NCBI GenBank assembly: GCA_963695985.1
Contig: CAVOIC010000003.1
Span: 124,001 to 188,000, forward strand
DNA length: 64,000 nt
From: DATBVX01 sp963695985
Lineage (GTDB): Bacteria > Pseudomonadota > Gammaproteobacteria > Steroidobacterales > Steroidobacteraceae
Reading direction: 5' to 3'
Of this stretch, positions 24,452 to 35,167 are shown in pieces. The position numbers and the translations under genes were made by a program. Numbering within the stretch: position 1 is the first letter of the stretch; every line of letters begins with the position of its first letter. Below the pieces are notes generated by a model, which did not search any database, had not been told where the DNA came from, and was given only the letters and a program-made list of their open reading frames with translations.

Positions 24452-25069
24452 ATGACTGAACATCTGCGCGACCAGCTGTCGGCGTTTCTGGACGGTGAGC
24501 TGCCACGCCCGGAAGTGGACCTGTTGCTGCGGCGTCTGGCGGGTAATGACGAACTGCGCATTGCACTGAGCCGCTACGCGATCATCGGCGAATGCCTACG
24601 CAGCGCGCCCGGGCGCAGCGTGACGCGGGGATTCGCGGCGCGCGTGAGCGCTGCGGTGGCAGCGGAGGGCGCTGGCAAAGGCGCCGATCGATTGCACGCT
24701 TTCACGCGCTGGCTGCGGCCGCTCGGCGGTTTGGCCATTGCGGCCACCGTTGCGACTGTGGCGATTCTCGGTCTGCAGCGCACCCAGCAGAGTGCTCCGG
24801 CAGGCGCGGCGCAGGTCGCAGCGAGCTCAGCGCCGACGACTTCGATTGGTGGGCCGGCGATCGAAGAGGCGGTGAGCTACACCGTTCCGGCTCCCAGCAC
24901 CGGCGGGCCGGTGATTCCGGCCGGACGTCTGACGAGCTATGTCGTCGCTCACAGCGAGTATTCTTCGCCCCTCGGGCGACGTAATGTGCTTTCAGGCCTG
25001 GTTGCAGAGGATCCGACGCCAATGGACGAGCCGCCAGCCGCACCCGGCGACAGCAAGAGCCCGCCCTGA
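24452..25069 (+). CDS. rseA: Anti-sigma-E factor RseA/MucA
   Basis: A 205-aa inner-membrane protein that holds sigma-E inactive until cut by DegS and RseP. The N-terminal cytoplasmic domain begins with the family pattern LSAFLDGELPRPEVDLLLRR; one membrane helix follows (about 90-110, LGGLAIAATVATVAILGL); the periplasmic tail is Ala/Pro/Ser-rich. It starts 6 bp after rpoE and ends 3 bp before rseB. Confidence 0.93.
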   Translation: MTEHLRDQLSAFLDGELPRPEVDLLLRRLAGNDELRIALSRYAIIGECLRSAPGRSVTRGFAARVSAAVAAEGAGKGADRLHAFTRWLRPLGGLAIAATVATVAILGLQRTQQSAPAGAAQVAASSAPTTSIGGPAIEEAVSYTVPAPSTGGPVIPAGRLTSYVVAHSEYSSPLGRRNVLSGLVAEDPTPMDEPPAAPGDSKSPP

Positions 25070-25072
25070 TCC

Positions 25073-26068
25073 ATGCGCGCGCGCCTCGCCATTGGTTTCC
25101 TGCTGCTGTTTTCCCTGAGTGTCGCCCGGGCCGACGATGACGACGCGCGCGCCTGGCTCGAACGCATGAGCCATGCGCTTGCTACCCGCAATTACGACGG
25201 CACCTTCTTCCACCTGCGCAACGGCAGGGTGGAAACGCTGCGGATCGTGCACCGCGTGGCCGACGGCAAGGTCGTCGAGCGGCTCGTGTCTCTTGACGGC
25301 AGTGGGCGCGAAATCATCCGCAACGATCAGGAGTTGACCTGCTATCTGCCGGATCAACGACGCGTGCTGGTTGAATCGCGCCCGGAAGGCGGATCGCTGC
25401 TGGCGGCGCTGCCTATATTCGATGCCAGCCTGGAGGATCACTATCGGGTCGAAAAGCTCGCTCCGGGGCGCCTCCTCGGTCGCTCCACTCAGGTGATTGC
25501 GGTAAATCCGCGCGACGCGTTCCGCTTCGGTTACCGGCTGTGGATTGACGAGGGCACTGCGCTGCCGCTCAAGACGCAACTGTGCGACGAGAAGGGAAAC
25601 GTGGTCGAGCAGATCCTGTTCGCGAATATCGCGGTCCCCGACAGCCTGCCTGAATCCGCGGTCGAGCCGCGCGTCAAGACGGAAGGGATGCAGTGGGTCA
25701 GGCAGCCGGCGCCGAGCGCCAGCGGCGCGACCTTTGCATCGAGCTGGCGTGCCTCCAAGGTGCCACCGGGCTTCAGGCTGACCGCTACCAGGACGCAGTT
25801 GCTGGAAGGCTCGACGTCGCCGGTGACTCATCTCGTGTACTCAGACGGGCTGGCTTCTGTTTCCGTGTTCATCGAGAACCGACCGTCACAGCCTGATCAA
25901 TTCAAGGGGCTCGCCAAGGTCGGTTCCGCGTTTACCTTCTCCACCACCACGCAGGGTCATCAGGTGACCGCAGTCGGGGAAGTACCGCCACAGACAGTCC
26001 AGGTGATCGCCCGCTCGACGCAGCCGGAGAGTCCGCCCCCGGCTCCGGCTTTCGGCCCAAAACCCTGA
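25073..26068 (+). CDS. rseB: Sigma-E regulatory protein RseB/MucB
   Basis: RseB is a periplasmic sensor that binds RseA and shields it from proteolysis until it meets mislocalised lipopolysaccharide or lipoproteins. The 331-aa product has a cleavable signal peptide (LAIGFLLLFSLSVARADD) and the two-domain MucB layout: LERMSHALATRNYDGTFFHL at the start of the mature protein and the C-terminal domain from about 220. It is directly behind rseA and closes the operon's regulatory part. Confidence 0.94.
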   Translation: MRARLAIGFLLLFSLSVARADDDDARAWLERMSHALATRNYDGTFFHLRNGRVETLRIVHRVADGKVVERLVSLDGSGREIIRNDQELTCYLPDQRRVLVESRPEGGSLLAALPIFDASLEDHYRVEKLAPGRLLGRSTQVIAVNPRDAFRFGYRLWIDEGTALPLKTQLCDEKGNVVEQILFANIAVPDSLPESAVEPRVKTEGMQWVRQPAPSASGATFASSWRASKVPPGFRLTATRTQLLEGSTSPVTHLVYSDGLASVSVFIENRPSQPDQFKGLAKVGSAFTFSTTTQGHQVTAVGEVPPQTVQVIARSTQPESPPPAPAFGPKP

Positions 26069-26099
26069 TTCCAGCTCCGGGCGATCCTCGAGCGTCACC

Positions 26100-26354
26100 A
26101 TGACCACGGTGCCGCGTTTCACACTTCTCTCGCGTGCAGACTGCGAGCTGTGCGAAGAGATGCTGGCCGAGCTGCGGGCCTTCTGTGAGTCACGCGCGGT
26201 CGCGATCGAGGTCGTTGACGTCGATGTCGATCCGCAATTGCGGCGCCGCTTCGGCCACAAGGTCCCGGTACTGCTTTTCGACGGTGAGCCCATTTGCCAC
26301 GGCCGCTTCGACGCGCCCGAAGTCGAGCGGTTGCTGCGGCGTGATCGCATGTAG
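26100..26354 (+). CDS. Glutaredoxin-like protein (DUF836)
   Basis: An 84-aa thioredoxin-fold protein. TLLSRADCELCEEML carries a CxxC redox pair near residue 15, and KVPVLLFDGEPICHGRF holds the cis-proline (VPVL) typical of the fold. Proteins of this small family are common in gammaproteobacteria but have no established partner. It starts about 31 bp after rseB and precedes lepA, so it may be the last gene of the rpoE operon. Confidence 0.82.
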   Translation: MTTVPRFTLLSRADCELCEEMLAELRAFCESRAVAIEVVDVDVDPQLRRRFGHKVPVLLFDGEPICHGRFDAPEVERLLRRDRM

Positions 26355-26450
26355 TGCGCGAGCGCTCCCGTGCCAGGCGGGGTATGCCTCGAGCTCGTGG
26401 GTGCAAGTACAGGAGTGGCATCTCGCCAGCGACAGCCGCGGCCAACCACG

Positions 26451-26456
26451 TATAAT
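26451..26456 (+). promoter_or_regulatory. Perfect -10 box before lepA
   Basis: TATAAT at 26451-26456, 25 bp before the lepA start, in otherwise GC-rich DNA. No convincing -35 hexamer is found 16-18 bp upstream, so the promoter is only tentative and the 5' leader would be short. Confidence 0.35.
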
Positions 26457-26481
26457 CCGCGCGCCGAAGCCGGCCCCTCCG

Positions 26482-28275
<1,794 letters not shown>

Positions 28276-28364
28276 CCGCGGTATGGCTCTGCAATAGTGT
28301 CGCAAGTGGTTGCTTGGACAACAGAAATCAACAATACTGCGCGCGTTTTTTCCGGGTGCACTGA

Positions 28365-29126
28365 ATGATCGTCGACTTCGCGCTGATTCTGGTTATCGCC
28401 ACGTTTGTCACCGGTGTGATCTGGGCATTCGATGCTTGGGTCCTCAAGCCGAAGCGGCCGGCAAATGCACCCGAACCCGTGGTGGTCGACTACGCCAGAT
28501 CATTCTTTCCAGTCATCCTGCTGGTGCTGCTGATTCGCTCATTCCTGTTTGAACCGTTCCGCATTCCCTCCGACTCGATGATGCCCACACTGCTCGACGG
28601 GGATTTCATCTTCGTCAGCAAGTTCGCCTACGGTCTCAAACTGCCAGTGCTCAACACGCGTGTCCTCGACCTCGGCTCGCCGCAGCGCGGTGACGTCGTC
28701 GTTTTCCGCAAGCCATCTGACCCGGGCACGAACTACATCAAGCGGCTCGTCGGGCTGCCGGGCGACACGGTCGTGGTGCGTGACAAGCGGGTATCGATCA
28801 ACGGTACCGAACTGCCCGTAACGCTCGACGGAGTGTACGAAGGCCACGGCCACGACGGGGCGCAGATCGGCGTCGAGGACATCGGCAGCGTCGAGCATCG
28901 CGTGCTCTACCTTCCCGGTCGTGACAGCCGCGAGGGCACCTATGTCGTGCCGCCCGGACACTACTTCTTCATGGGCGACAACCGCGACAACAGCCAGGAC
29001 AGCCGCTACGAGGGCGTCGGGTTCGTGCCGGAAGGTAATTTGGTCGGCAAGGCGGTGCGAATCTGGTTCAATTGGGATGGTCCGGGTGGACCGATTTGGG
29101 CCCGGATCGGATCGGCCATTCGGTAA
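28365..29126 (+). CDS. lepB: Signal peptidase I
   Basis: LepB cleaves signal peptides from exported proteins. The 253-aa membrane protein has two N-terminal membrane helices (about 3-22 and 48-65), the catalytic serine in RIPSDSMMPTL and the lysine in NYIKRLVGLPGD, and the box GDNRDNSQDSRYEG near the end. It follows lepA by 89 bp. Confidence 0.97.
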   Translation: MIVDFALILVIATFVTGVIWAFDAWVLKPKRPANAPEPVVVDYARSFFPVILLVLLIRSFLFEPFRIPSDSMMPTLLDGDFIFVSKFAYGLKLPVLNTRVLDLGSPQRGDVVVFRKPSDPGTNYIKRLVGLPGDTVVVRDKRVSINGTELPVTLDGVYEGHGHDGAQIGVEDIGSVEHRVLYLPGRDSREGTYVVPPGHYFFMGDNRDNSQDSRYEGVGFVPEGNLVGKAVRIWFNWDGPGGPIWARIGSAIR

Positions 29127-29153
29127 CTGCAGGTTCTGACAACAGGGGGCACG

Positions 29154-29525
29154 ATGCGGCGGCACCAACGCGGAGTCACGTTTCTGGGCTGGGTCTTCAT
29201 TCTGGTTCCCGTCGCCCTCGTGGTGTACGCGGGGATTCGACTCTCGACGGTGTATCTTGAATACATGAAGATCGCACGCACGCTGGATCAGGTGCGCGAT
29301 GAGCTGAAGGGCGACCAGCCGGATGCTGCGACGATCCGCAACGCAATAGAAAAGCGCTTCGACATCGAAGACGTGAGCGCGATGACCGTTCGCGACGCCG
29401 ACAAGCTCAAGATCACCAAGCTGGGGTCGGGCTACACGGTCGAAGCGGTCTACCAGGCCAGTGTGCCGTACATCTCCAATGTTTCATTGCAGGTCAATTT
29501 CGACAAGGTCGTGCAGATCGAGTAG
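29154..29525 (+). CDS. DUF4845 membrane protein
   Basis: A 123-aa protein with one N-terminal membrane helix (LGWVFILVPVALVVYAGIRL) preceded by a basic GVTFLG start that looks like a type IV pilin-type N-terminus (G-V/M-T/S). The rest is a small periplasmic domain. It matches DUF4845, which commonly sits between lepB and rnc in gammaproteobacteria; its function is unknown. The pilin-like N-terminus is an observation, not proof of prepilin processing, since no Glu at +5 is present. Confidence 0.78.
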   Translation: MRRHQRGVTFLGWVFILVPVALVVYAGIRLSTVYLEYMKIARTLDQVRDELKGDQPDAATIRNAIEKRFDIEDVSAMTVRDADKLKITKLGSGYTVEAVYQASVPYISNVSLQVNFDKVVQIE

Positions 29526-29543
29526 CGCGAGGCGGCGGGCGCC

Positions 29544-30251
29544 GTGACCACGGATCTCGCCCGCCGCACCACCGACTGGCTGGAGCGCACGCTCGGTTAC
29601 CGCTGCCGGGACGCGGAACTGCTGGTTGCGGCGCTCACTCATCGCAGCGCCGGTGGCGACAACAACGAACGCCTGGAATTCCTCGGTGACGGCGTGCTGA
29701 ATTGCGTCATTGCGGATTACCTGTATCGTGCGCATCCGCAGGCGCAGGAAGGCGAGTTGAGCCGCCTGCGGGCACGCCTCGTGCGCCGTGAGTCGCTCGC
29801 CGCCATCGCGGCGAGGATCGGCCTGGGCGAACAGCTCATTCTCGGCCCGGGAGAGCTGCGCAGCGGGGGCTTCCGGCGCGGCTCAATTCTTGCGGATGCG
29901 TTCGAAGCGCTGATCGGCGCCATATATCTGGATGGTGGGTTCGACGCGGCGCGTGCTGGGATCGAGCACGTCATGGCCGCACAGATGGCGCAACTCGGGA
30001 CCGTGGCGGAACTCAAAGACCCCAAGACGCGCCTGCAGGAGTATCTTCAGGCTCGTGGCCTGCAGTTGCCTGTGTACGCGATCGACCAAGTGAAGGGCGA
30101 AAGCCACCAACAGATGTTCGTCGTCAGCTGCGATATTCCACCGCTCGGCCTGCGTGGCACGGGAAGCGGCCAGAGCCGCCGTGCCGCGGAACAGGAAGCG
30201 GCGGACCAGGTCCTCGCTGCCATTGCGGACACGGCGGCGCGCGCAACATGA
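29544..30251 (+). CDS. rnc: Ribonuclease III
   Basis: RNase III cleaves double-stranded RNA in rRNA and mRNA processing. The 235-aa product begins at GTG 29544. The signature NERLEFLGDGVLNCVIADYL is nearly canonical (usually GDAVL), with the acidic metal ligands kept. A double-stranded RNA-binding domain occupies about 155-225. It overlaps era by 4 nt. Confidence 0.96.
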   Translation: MTTDLARRTTDWLERTLGYRCRDAELLVAALTHRSAGGDNNERLEFLGDGVLNCVIADYLYRAHPQAQEGELSRLRARLVRRESLAAIAARIGLGEQLILGPGELRSGGFRRGSILADAFEALIGAIYLDGGFDAARAGIEHVMAAQMAQLGTVAELKDPKTRLQEYLQARGLQLPVYAIDQVKGESHQQMFVVSCDIPPLGLRGTGSGQSRRAAEQEAADQVLAAIADTAARAT

Positions 30252-31174
30252 GTGCGGGCGAGTCAGCTAGGTCGGGCGAGCAAACCGTACATCGCTGCGG
30301 CTTTGCCGCCATCGTGGGACGGCCCAATGTCGGCAAGTCGACGCTGCTCAACGCGCTCGTCGGCACGAAGGTCAGCATTGTGGCGCCCAAGCCGCAGACC
30401 ACCCGTCATCGGATCCTGGGGATCCTCACCCGTCCCGGGGCGCAGATTGTCTTCGTGGATACTCCCGGGATTCACTCGCAGCAGCGCCGCGTGATGAACC
30501 AGTACATGAATCGCTCGGCCCTGAGCTCCCTGGACGATGCCGATGTCCTGTTGTTCGTGGTCGAGGCGCTAGTGTGGACCGAGGACGATGAGCGTGTGCT
30601 CGAGCGCGTGCGACGTGCCGGACGGCCGGCGATCGCGATCATCAACAAGGTCGACCGGGTTCACGACAAGCTACAGCTGCTGCCGTACATGGACGCGCTG
30701 GCAAAGCGGGCGGAATTCGCCGCGCTGGTGCCGCTCTCGGCCGAGAAACGCGACAACCTGGAGCAGCTACCGCAGCTCATCGCGGGGCTGCTGCCCGAGT
30801 CCGCAGCACTGTTTCCCACCGACCAGGTCACCGATCGCAACGAGCGCTTCCTGGCCGCGGAAATCGTGCGCGAGAAGCTCACCTGGCGGCTGCGCGAGGA
30901 GCTGCCTTACGGCCTGACGGTGGAAATCGAGACGTTCGAGCGCAGCGGCAATCGTCTGCACATCGGTGCCGTCATCTGGGTCGAGCGTACCAGCCAGAAG
31001 GCGATCGTGATCGGCGCCGGGGGCGAGAGGCTCAAGGAAATCGGCCGGCTCGCGCGGCTGGAGCTCAACGAGTTGCTCAAGGCGAGCGTGCACCTGGAGC
31101 TGTGGGTCAAGGTGAAGGAGAACTGGTCCGACAGCGAGCAGGCCCTCAAGTCCTTCGGGTACGAGTCCTCATGA
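30248..31174 (+). CDS. era: GTPase Era
   Basis: Era is a 16S rRNA-binding GTPase needed for 30S assembly. The 308-aa product has G1 GRPNVGKST, G3 DTPGIH, G4 NKVD, and a C-terminal KH domain (about 225-300) with VIGAGGERLKEIGRLAR. The ATG overlaps the rnc stop and the stop overlaps recO. The N-terminal 15 residues are slightly longer than usual. Confidence 0.97.
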   Translation: MSAGESARSGEQTVHRCGFAAIVGRPNVGKSTLLNALVGTKVSIVAPKPQTTRHRILGILTRPGAQIVFVDTPGIHSQQRRVMNQYMNRSALSSLDDADVLLFVVEALVWTEDDERVLERVRRAGRPAIAIINKVDRVHDKLQLLPYMDALAKRAEFAALVPLSAEKRDNLEQLPQLIAGLLPESAALFPTDQVTDRNERFLAAEIVREKLTWRLREELPYGLTVEIETFERSGNRLHIGAVIWVERTSQKAIVIGAGGERLKEIGRLARLELNELLKASVHLELWVKVKENWSDSEQALKSFGYESS

Positions 31175-31899
31175 AGGCGGGCGGCCGCATCAGTCTCGCT
31201 TCGGCCTATCTGCTGCACCAAATGCCGTGGCGGGACTCGAGCCGTATCCTGGAGTTTTTTGCGCGCGATCACGGGCGCGTCAGCTTGTTTGCGCGGGGCG
31301 TACGCCGCGAGGGCTCGCCGGCCCGGCCGCTGCTGCAGCCGTTCCAACGGCTGCTCATTTCATGGACCGGGCGCGGCGAGGCCGGATCGCTGGCCGGCGT
31401 TGAGAGAGACGGCGACTGGACGGCGTTGCCTGCAGCACACGTCATGAGCGGGTTCTACCTCAACGAGCTGCTGCTGAAGCTCCTCGCGCGCCACGACGCT
31501 CACCCGCGCCTCTTCGATGATTACGACGCAGCGCTCAGCGGGCTCAGGAGCGGGGCGGCCGCGGGGCGCTGCCTGCGCATCTTCGAGAAGCGCCTGCTCC
31601 AGGCGCTTGGCTGGTGGCCCGACTGTGAGCGCGAGACGGCGAGCGGCGCGCCCCTCGAGGCCGAGAGGCATTATTTCTTTAGGCCCGATCGGGGCGTCGA
31701 AGCTGCGGTCGCGGAGGCGCCGGCAACCTACCGTGGAGCCTCGCTCTTGTCGCTTGCGGGCGAAGATCTGGCGGACGAACGCAGCCTGCGCGACGCGCGC
31801 CGGTTGCTGCGTGCGGCGCTGGATGCATGCCTCGACGGGCGCAGCCTCAGGAGCCGCGAAGTGCTCACGGCGTTACGCAGGCAGGAGATCAAGCTGTGA
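31171..31899 (+). CDS. recO: DNA repair protein RecO
   Basis: RecO loads RecA with RecR and anneals strands. From ATG 31171 (overlapping era) it has 242 aa. The N-terminal OB fold shows YLLHQMPWRDSSRILEFFAR and RGVRREGSP; the alpha-helical C-terminal domain follows, with YFFRPDRG. No zinc-binding cysteine cluster is visible, as in other gammaproteobacterial RecO. The stop overlaps the GTG of pdxJ. Confidence 0.94.
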   Translation: MKAGGRISLASAYLLHQMPWRDSSRILEFFARDHGRVSLFARGVRREGSPARPLLQPFQRLLISWTGRGEAGSLAGVERDGDWTALPAAHVMSGFYLNELLLKLLARHDAHPRLFDDYDAALSGLRSGAAAGRCLRIFEKRLLQALGWWPDCERETASGAPLEAERHYFFRPDRGVEAAVAEAPATYRGASLLSLAGEDLADERSLRDARRLLRAALDACLDGRSLRSREVLTALRRQEIKL

Positions 31900-32594
31900 G
31901 CCCGAGCGGCTGGATCGCACTGGGTGTAAATATCGATCACGTCGCGACGCTGCGCCAGGCGCGCGGAACGCGTTATCCAGATCCGGTGTATGCCGCGCTG
32001 ATGGCCGAGCAGGCCGGCGCCGACAGCATCACGCTGCATCTGCGCGAGGACCGCCGCCATATCCAGGACGAGGATCTGACGGCCATTCGGACCGTCATCC
32101 AGACGCGCATGAACCTCGAAATGGCGGTCACGGATGAGATGCTGGCCATCGCCCTGCGCGTGCACCCGGAGGACTGCTGCCTGGTGCCCGAGAAGCGCAA
32201 CGAAGTCACGACTGAGGGCGGACTCGACGTCGCCGGCCAGGTGGCGCGCGTACGCGATGCGTGCGCGGCGCTCAAGTCCCACGGCATCCGCGTCTCTCTG
32301 TTCATCGATCCGGATGCGCGCCAGCTCGAGGCGGCGGCGCAGACTGGTGCGGCGGTGGTCGAACTGCATACGGGGGCATACGCGGAGGCGCGTGCGGGGG
32401 AGCGTGCGGCAGAACTGCACCGGATCCAGGATGCAGCGCGTCAGGCCGCGAGCCTCGGCCTGACGGTGCATGCGGGGCACGGGCTGCACTATCACAACGT
32501 GCAGCCGATCGCCTCGATCCCGGCGATCGTCGAGCTCAACATCGGCCACGCGATCATCTCGCGCGCGGTGTTTCACGGACTGCCGCGGCCGTGA
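31896..32594 (+). CDS. pdxJ: Pyridoxine 5'-phosphate synthase
   Basis: PdxJ condenses 1-deoxyxylulose 5-phosphate with 3-amino-1-hydroxyacetone phosphate to pyridoxine phosphate. The start GTG 31896 overlaps recO and gives 232 aa; the frame is open further upstream but only as a shadow. Family motifs are LGVNIDHVATLRQARGT near the start and TVHAGHGLHYHNVQPI near residue 185. Confidence 0.96.
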   Translation: MSPSGWIALGVNIDHVATLRQARGTRYPDPVYAALMAEQAGADSITLHLREDRRHIQDEDLTAIRTVIQTRMNLEMAVTDEMLAIALRVHPEDCCLVPEKRNEVTTEGGLDVAGQVARVRDACAALKSHGIRVSLFIDPDARQLEAAAQTGAAVVELHTGAYAEARAGERAAELHRIQDAARQAASLGLTVHAGHGLHYHNVQPIASIPAIVELNIGHAIISRAVFHGLPRP

Positions 32595-33016
32595 GCGAGA
32601 TGAAGCACCTGATGCTGCCGCAGCGCGCCGAGCGCATGATCTTCGGCATCGGCATCGACGTGCTGGAGCTCGAGCGTGTCCAGCGCGTGTACGACAAGCA
32701 CGGCGAGCACTTCGTCGAGCGGCTGCTGCTACCCGAGGAGGAACGCCAGTTCCGGCGCACCGCGCGCCCGGCGCGTTTTCTCGCCATGCGCTTCGCGGCT
32801 AAGGAAGCGATCGTAAAGGCGATGGGCACAGGGTTCGCTCACGGCATGTGGATTCGCGACGTTGGCGTCGTGCCGAACTCCTGGGGCAAGCCCGAGGTGA
32901 TCTGTTCCGAGCGCGGCCGCGCGCTGCGCGAGCAGATCGGAATCGGCGACGGCCACATTACGCTGACAGACGAGGCCGGGCTGGTGGTGGCGGTGGCTGT
33001 GCTCATGAAAGCGTGA
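32591..33016 (+). CDS. acpS: Holo-[acyl-carrier-protein] synthase
   Basis: AcpS transfers phosphopantetheine from CoA to ACP. Magnesium-ligand motifs are GIGIDVLELERV and RFAAKEAIVKAMGTG. The start is uncertain. GTG 32591 overlaps the pdxJ stop in the 4-nt pattern used by all its neighbours and gives 141 aa. ATG 32600 is possible, and ATG 32636 (MIFGIGIDV) gives 126 aa, the usual family length and N-terminus. No candidate has a strong ribosome site. The pdxJ-acpS pairing is classic. Confidence 0.93.
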   Translation: MSEMKHLMLPQRAERMIFGIGIDVLELERVQRVYDKHGEHFVERLLLPEEERQFRRTARPARFLAMRFAAKEAIVKAMGTGFAHGMWIRDVGVVPNSWGKPEVICSERGRALREQIGIGDGHITLTDEAGLVVAVAVLMKA

Positions 33017-33031
33017 GGCTCGCGTCGGCGT

Positions 33032-33825
33032 ATGCACTGCCTGGTATTCGACATCGAGACCATCCCGGACGTCGATCTGGGACGACGCTTGTATGGACTG
33101 GAGGAACTTCCCGACCAGCAGGTGGCGCAGGTCATGCTTACCCACCAGCGCCAGGAGACCGGCAGCGGAGTTCCTGTCGCTGGAGCAACATCGCATCGTC
33201 GCGATCTCGGTCGCGCTGCGTACGCGCGAGACCTTCCGGGTGTGGAGCCTCGGCGAGCCCGGATCGGGCGAGCGGGAGCTGATCGAGCGTTTCTTCGACG
33301 GCATCGACCGGTATACGCCCGACCTCGTTTCCTGGAACGGCTCGGCCTTCGACCTGCCGGTGCTGAACTACCGCTCCCTGCTGCATGGTGTGCCGGCGCC
33401 GCGCTACTGGGAAGTGGGCGAGGAGGAACCGGCCTTCCGCTACAACAATTACCTCAACCGCTACCACTGGCGGCACGTCGATCTCATGGACGTGCTGTCG
33501 GGATTCCAAGGCCGGGCGCGTGCCAGCCTCGAAGACGTGACGCATGCTGCTCGGGCTGCCCGGCAAGATCGGCATGCGCGGCAGCGAGGTGTGGGAGCAC
33601 TTTATCGGGGGCGATCTCACGGGCATCCGCAACTATTGCGAGATCGACGTGTTCAACACGTACCTCGTGTACCTGCGCTTCGAGCTGATTCGTGGCCGGC
33701 TGAGCGCCGAGCACTACGCACAGGAGCTGGCGCGGGTGCGTGAATACCTCGTGCAGCACGACGCCCAGCATTTCCGGGAGTTCCTCCTCGCCTGGCCCGA
33801 CTCCAGCGTGACTGCCGGTCGATGA
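33032..33825 (+). pseudogene. PolB-like 3'-5' exonuclease (DEDDy type), disrupted by two +1 frameshifts
   Basis: The reading frame starts at ATG 33032 (MHCLVFDIETIPDVD) and carries the DEDDy exonuclease motifs: FDIETIPD, then SWNGSAFDLPVLN, then CEIDVFNTYLVYL. They lie in three frames. The first switch needs removal of one G at 33167 or 33168 (QRQETGS then EFLSLEQHRIVAI). The second needs removal of a base near 33546 (LEDVTH then LLGLPGKIGM). Removing both bases gives a continuous 263-codon frame ending at 33825. Everything else is intact, so the damage is recent or a sequencing error. The stop overlaps rlmD by 4 nt, as if the gene were still coupled to it. Confidence 0.85.
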
Positions 33826-35129
33826 GCGCGGCGCCGGGTGCAGAAGCAATCCTCGCGGTTACCTCGCTCTCACACGATGGCCGCGGCGTCGCGCACCGCG
33901 ACGGCAAGACTCTGTTCATTCAAGGGGCACTGCCCGGAGAACGGGTCAGCGTGCGCAAGCTGCGGCGCAGGCGCAGCTACGACGAGGCTGAGCTCGATCA
34001 GGTCCTGGAACAGACCGCCGACCGCGCCACGCCAGGCTGTGCCCATTTCGGCGTCTGTGGCGGCTGCTCGCTGCAGCACCTCGATCCTGCGGCACAGCTG
34101 CGTTTCAAGCAGCAACATCTGTTGGAGGAGCTGCGTCGCATTGGTCACGTCGAGCCAGGGGAAGTCCTGCAGGCGCTGACGGCTCCGCCGTGGCACTACC
34201 GTAGGCGTGCGCGGCTGGGGGCACGCTTCGTATCACGCAAGGAAAAAGTGGTCGTCGGCTTTCGTGAACGTGCTGCTCCGCTGGTTGCCGATCTCAAGCG
34301 GTGCGAAATTCTGTCCGAACCTTTCGGTGCGCTGATCGCACCGCTCTCCGAGCTGCTGACGAGCCTTAGCATTCGTGCACACATTCCGCAGGTCGAAATC
34401 GCCGGGGCGGACAACGCCGCGGCGCTGGTCCTGCGGACCCTGCAGGAGCCGACCGCAGCCGATCTGGATTCCTTGCGCGTCTTTGCCCTGCGGCATGCGG
34501 TGCAGGTGCACCTCCAGCCGGGGGGCATCGACTCCGTGCGACCGCTGGCGGAATATCCGCCGCTGCTTTATCGGCTGGATGAATTCGCGGTCGAAATCGA
34601 GTTCCGTCCGACGGACTTCGTACAGATCAACGGGGTGCTGAACAGCCGCTTGGTGTCGCTGGCGCTCAGCCTGCTTGCAGCTTCGAACCATGACACAGTG
34701 CTTGAGCTGTTCTGTGGCCTGGGCAATTTCACGCTGCCCCTCGCGCGCAGCGCCGCCCACGTAGTGGGGATCGATGGCGATCCTGGCCTGCTGGAACGCG
34801 CCCGCAGCAATGCGCAGCGTAATGGCATCGCCAACGTGGAACTTCACACCGCCAATCTCGAGGTGATCGATGCAGATTTGTCCTGGACACGGCGTGCGTA
34901 CGACCGGGTCTTGCTCGATCCACCGCGTGTGGGGGCCCGCGGTGCACTGCCTCTGATCGCCCGGTCCGGGGCGCAGCGTGTCGTGTATATTTCCTGCCAT
35001 CCGGGCAGTCTGGCGCGCGACGCCGGCATCCTGGTGCACGAGCTGGGCTTCAATCTGCGGTCGGTCGGCGTCATGGATATGTTCCCGCACACTAACCACG
35101 TGGAATCCGTCGCAGTCTTTGGGCGCTGA
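33822..35129 (+). CDS. rlmD: 23S rRNA (uracil-1939-C5)-methyltransferase RlmD
   Basis: RlmD methylates U1939 of 23S rRNA using SAM. The 435-aa product has an N-terminal TRAM domain (about 8-65), the Fe-S cluster cysteines in CAHFGVCGGC with a fourth in LKRCEIL, the SAM site LELFCGLGNFTLPLA, and the catalytic cysteine in VYISCHPGSLARD. The homologue RlmC lacks part of this TRAM region, so D is favoured. It overlaps the exonuclease gene by 4 nt. Confidence 0.92.
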   Translation: MSAAPGAEAILAVTSLSHDGRGVAHRDGKTLFIQGALPGERVSVRKLRRRRSYDEAELDQVLEQTADRATPGCAHFGVCGGCSLQHLDPAAQLRFKQQHLLEELRRIGHVEPGEVLQALTAPPWHYRRRARLGARFVSRKEKVVVGFRERAAPLVADLKRCEILSEPFGALIAPLSELLTSLSIRAHIPQVEIAGADNAAALVLRTLQEPTAADLDSLRVFALRHAVQVHLQPGGIDSVRPLAEYPPLLYRLDEFAVEIEFRPTDFVQINGVLNSRLVSLALSLLAASNHDTVLELFCGLGNFTLPLARSAAHVVGIDGDPGLLERARSNAQRNGIANVELHTANLEVIDADLSWTRRAYDRVLLDPPRVGARGALPLIARSGAQRVVYISCHPGSLARDAGILVHELGFNLRSVGVMDMFPHTNHVESVAVFGR

Positions 35130-35167
35130 GAGCGCCAGAATCACCGTCCCAGAGGTGGGTAGTCCGT

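Noticed and set aside
32591..32636. A separate short gene between pdxJ and acpS
   Set aside because: The bases are in frame with acpS and are best explained as its alternative N-terminus.
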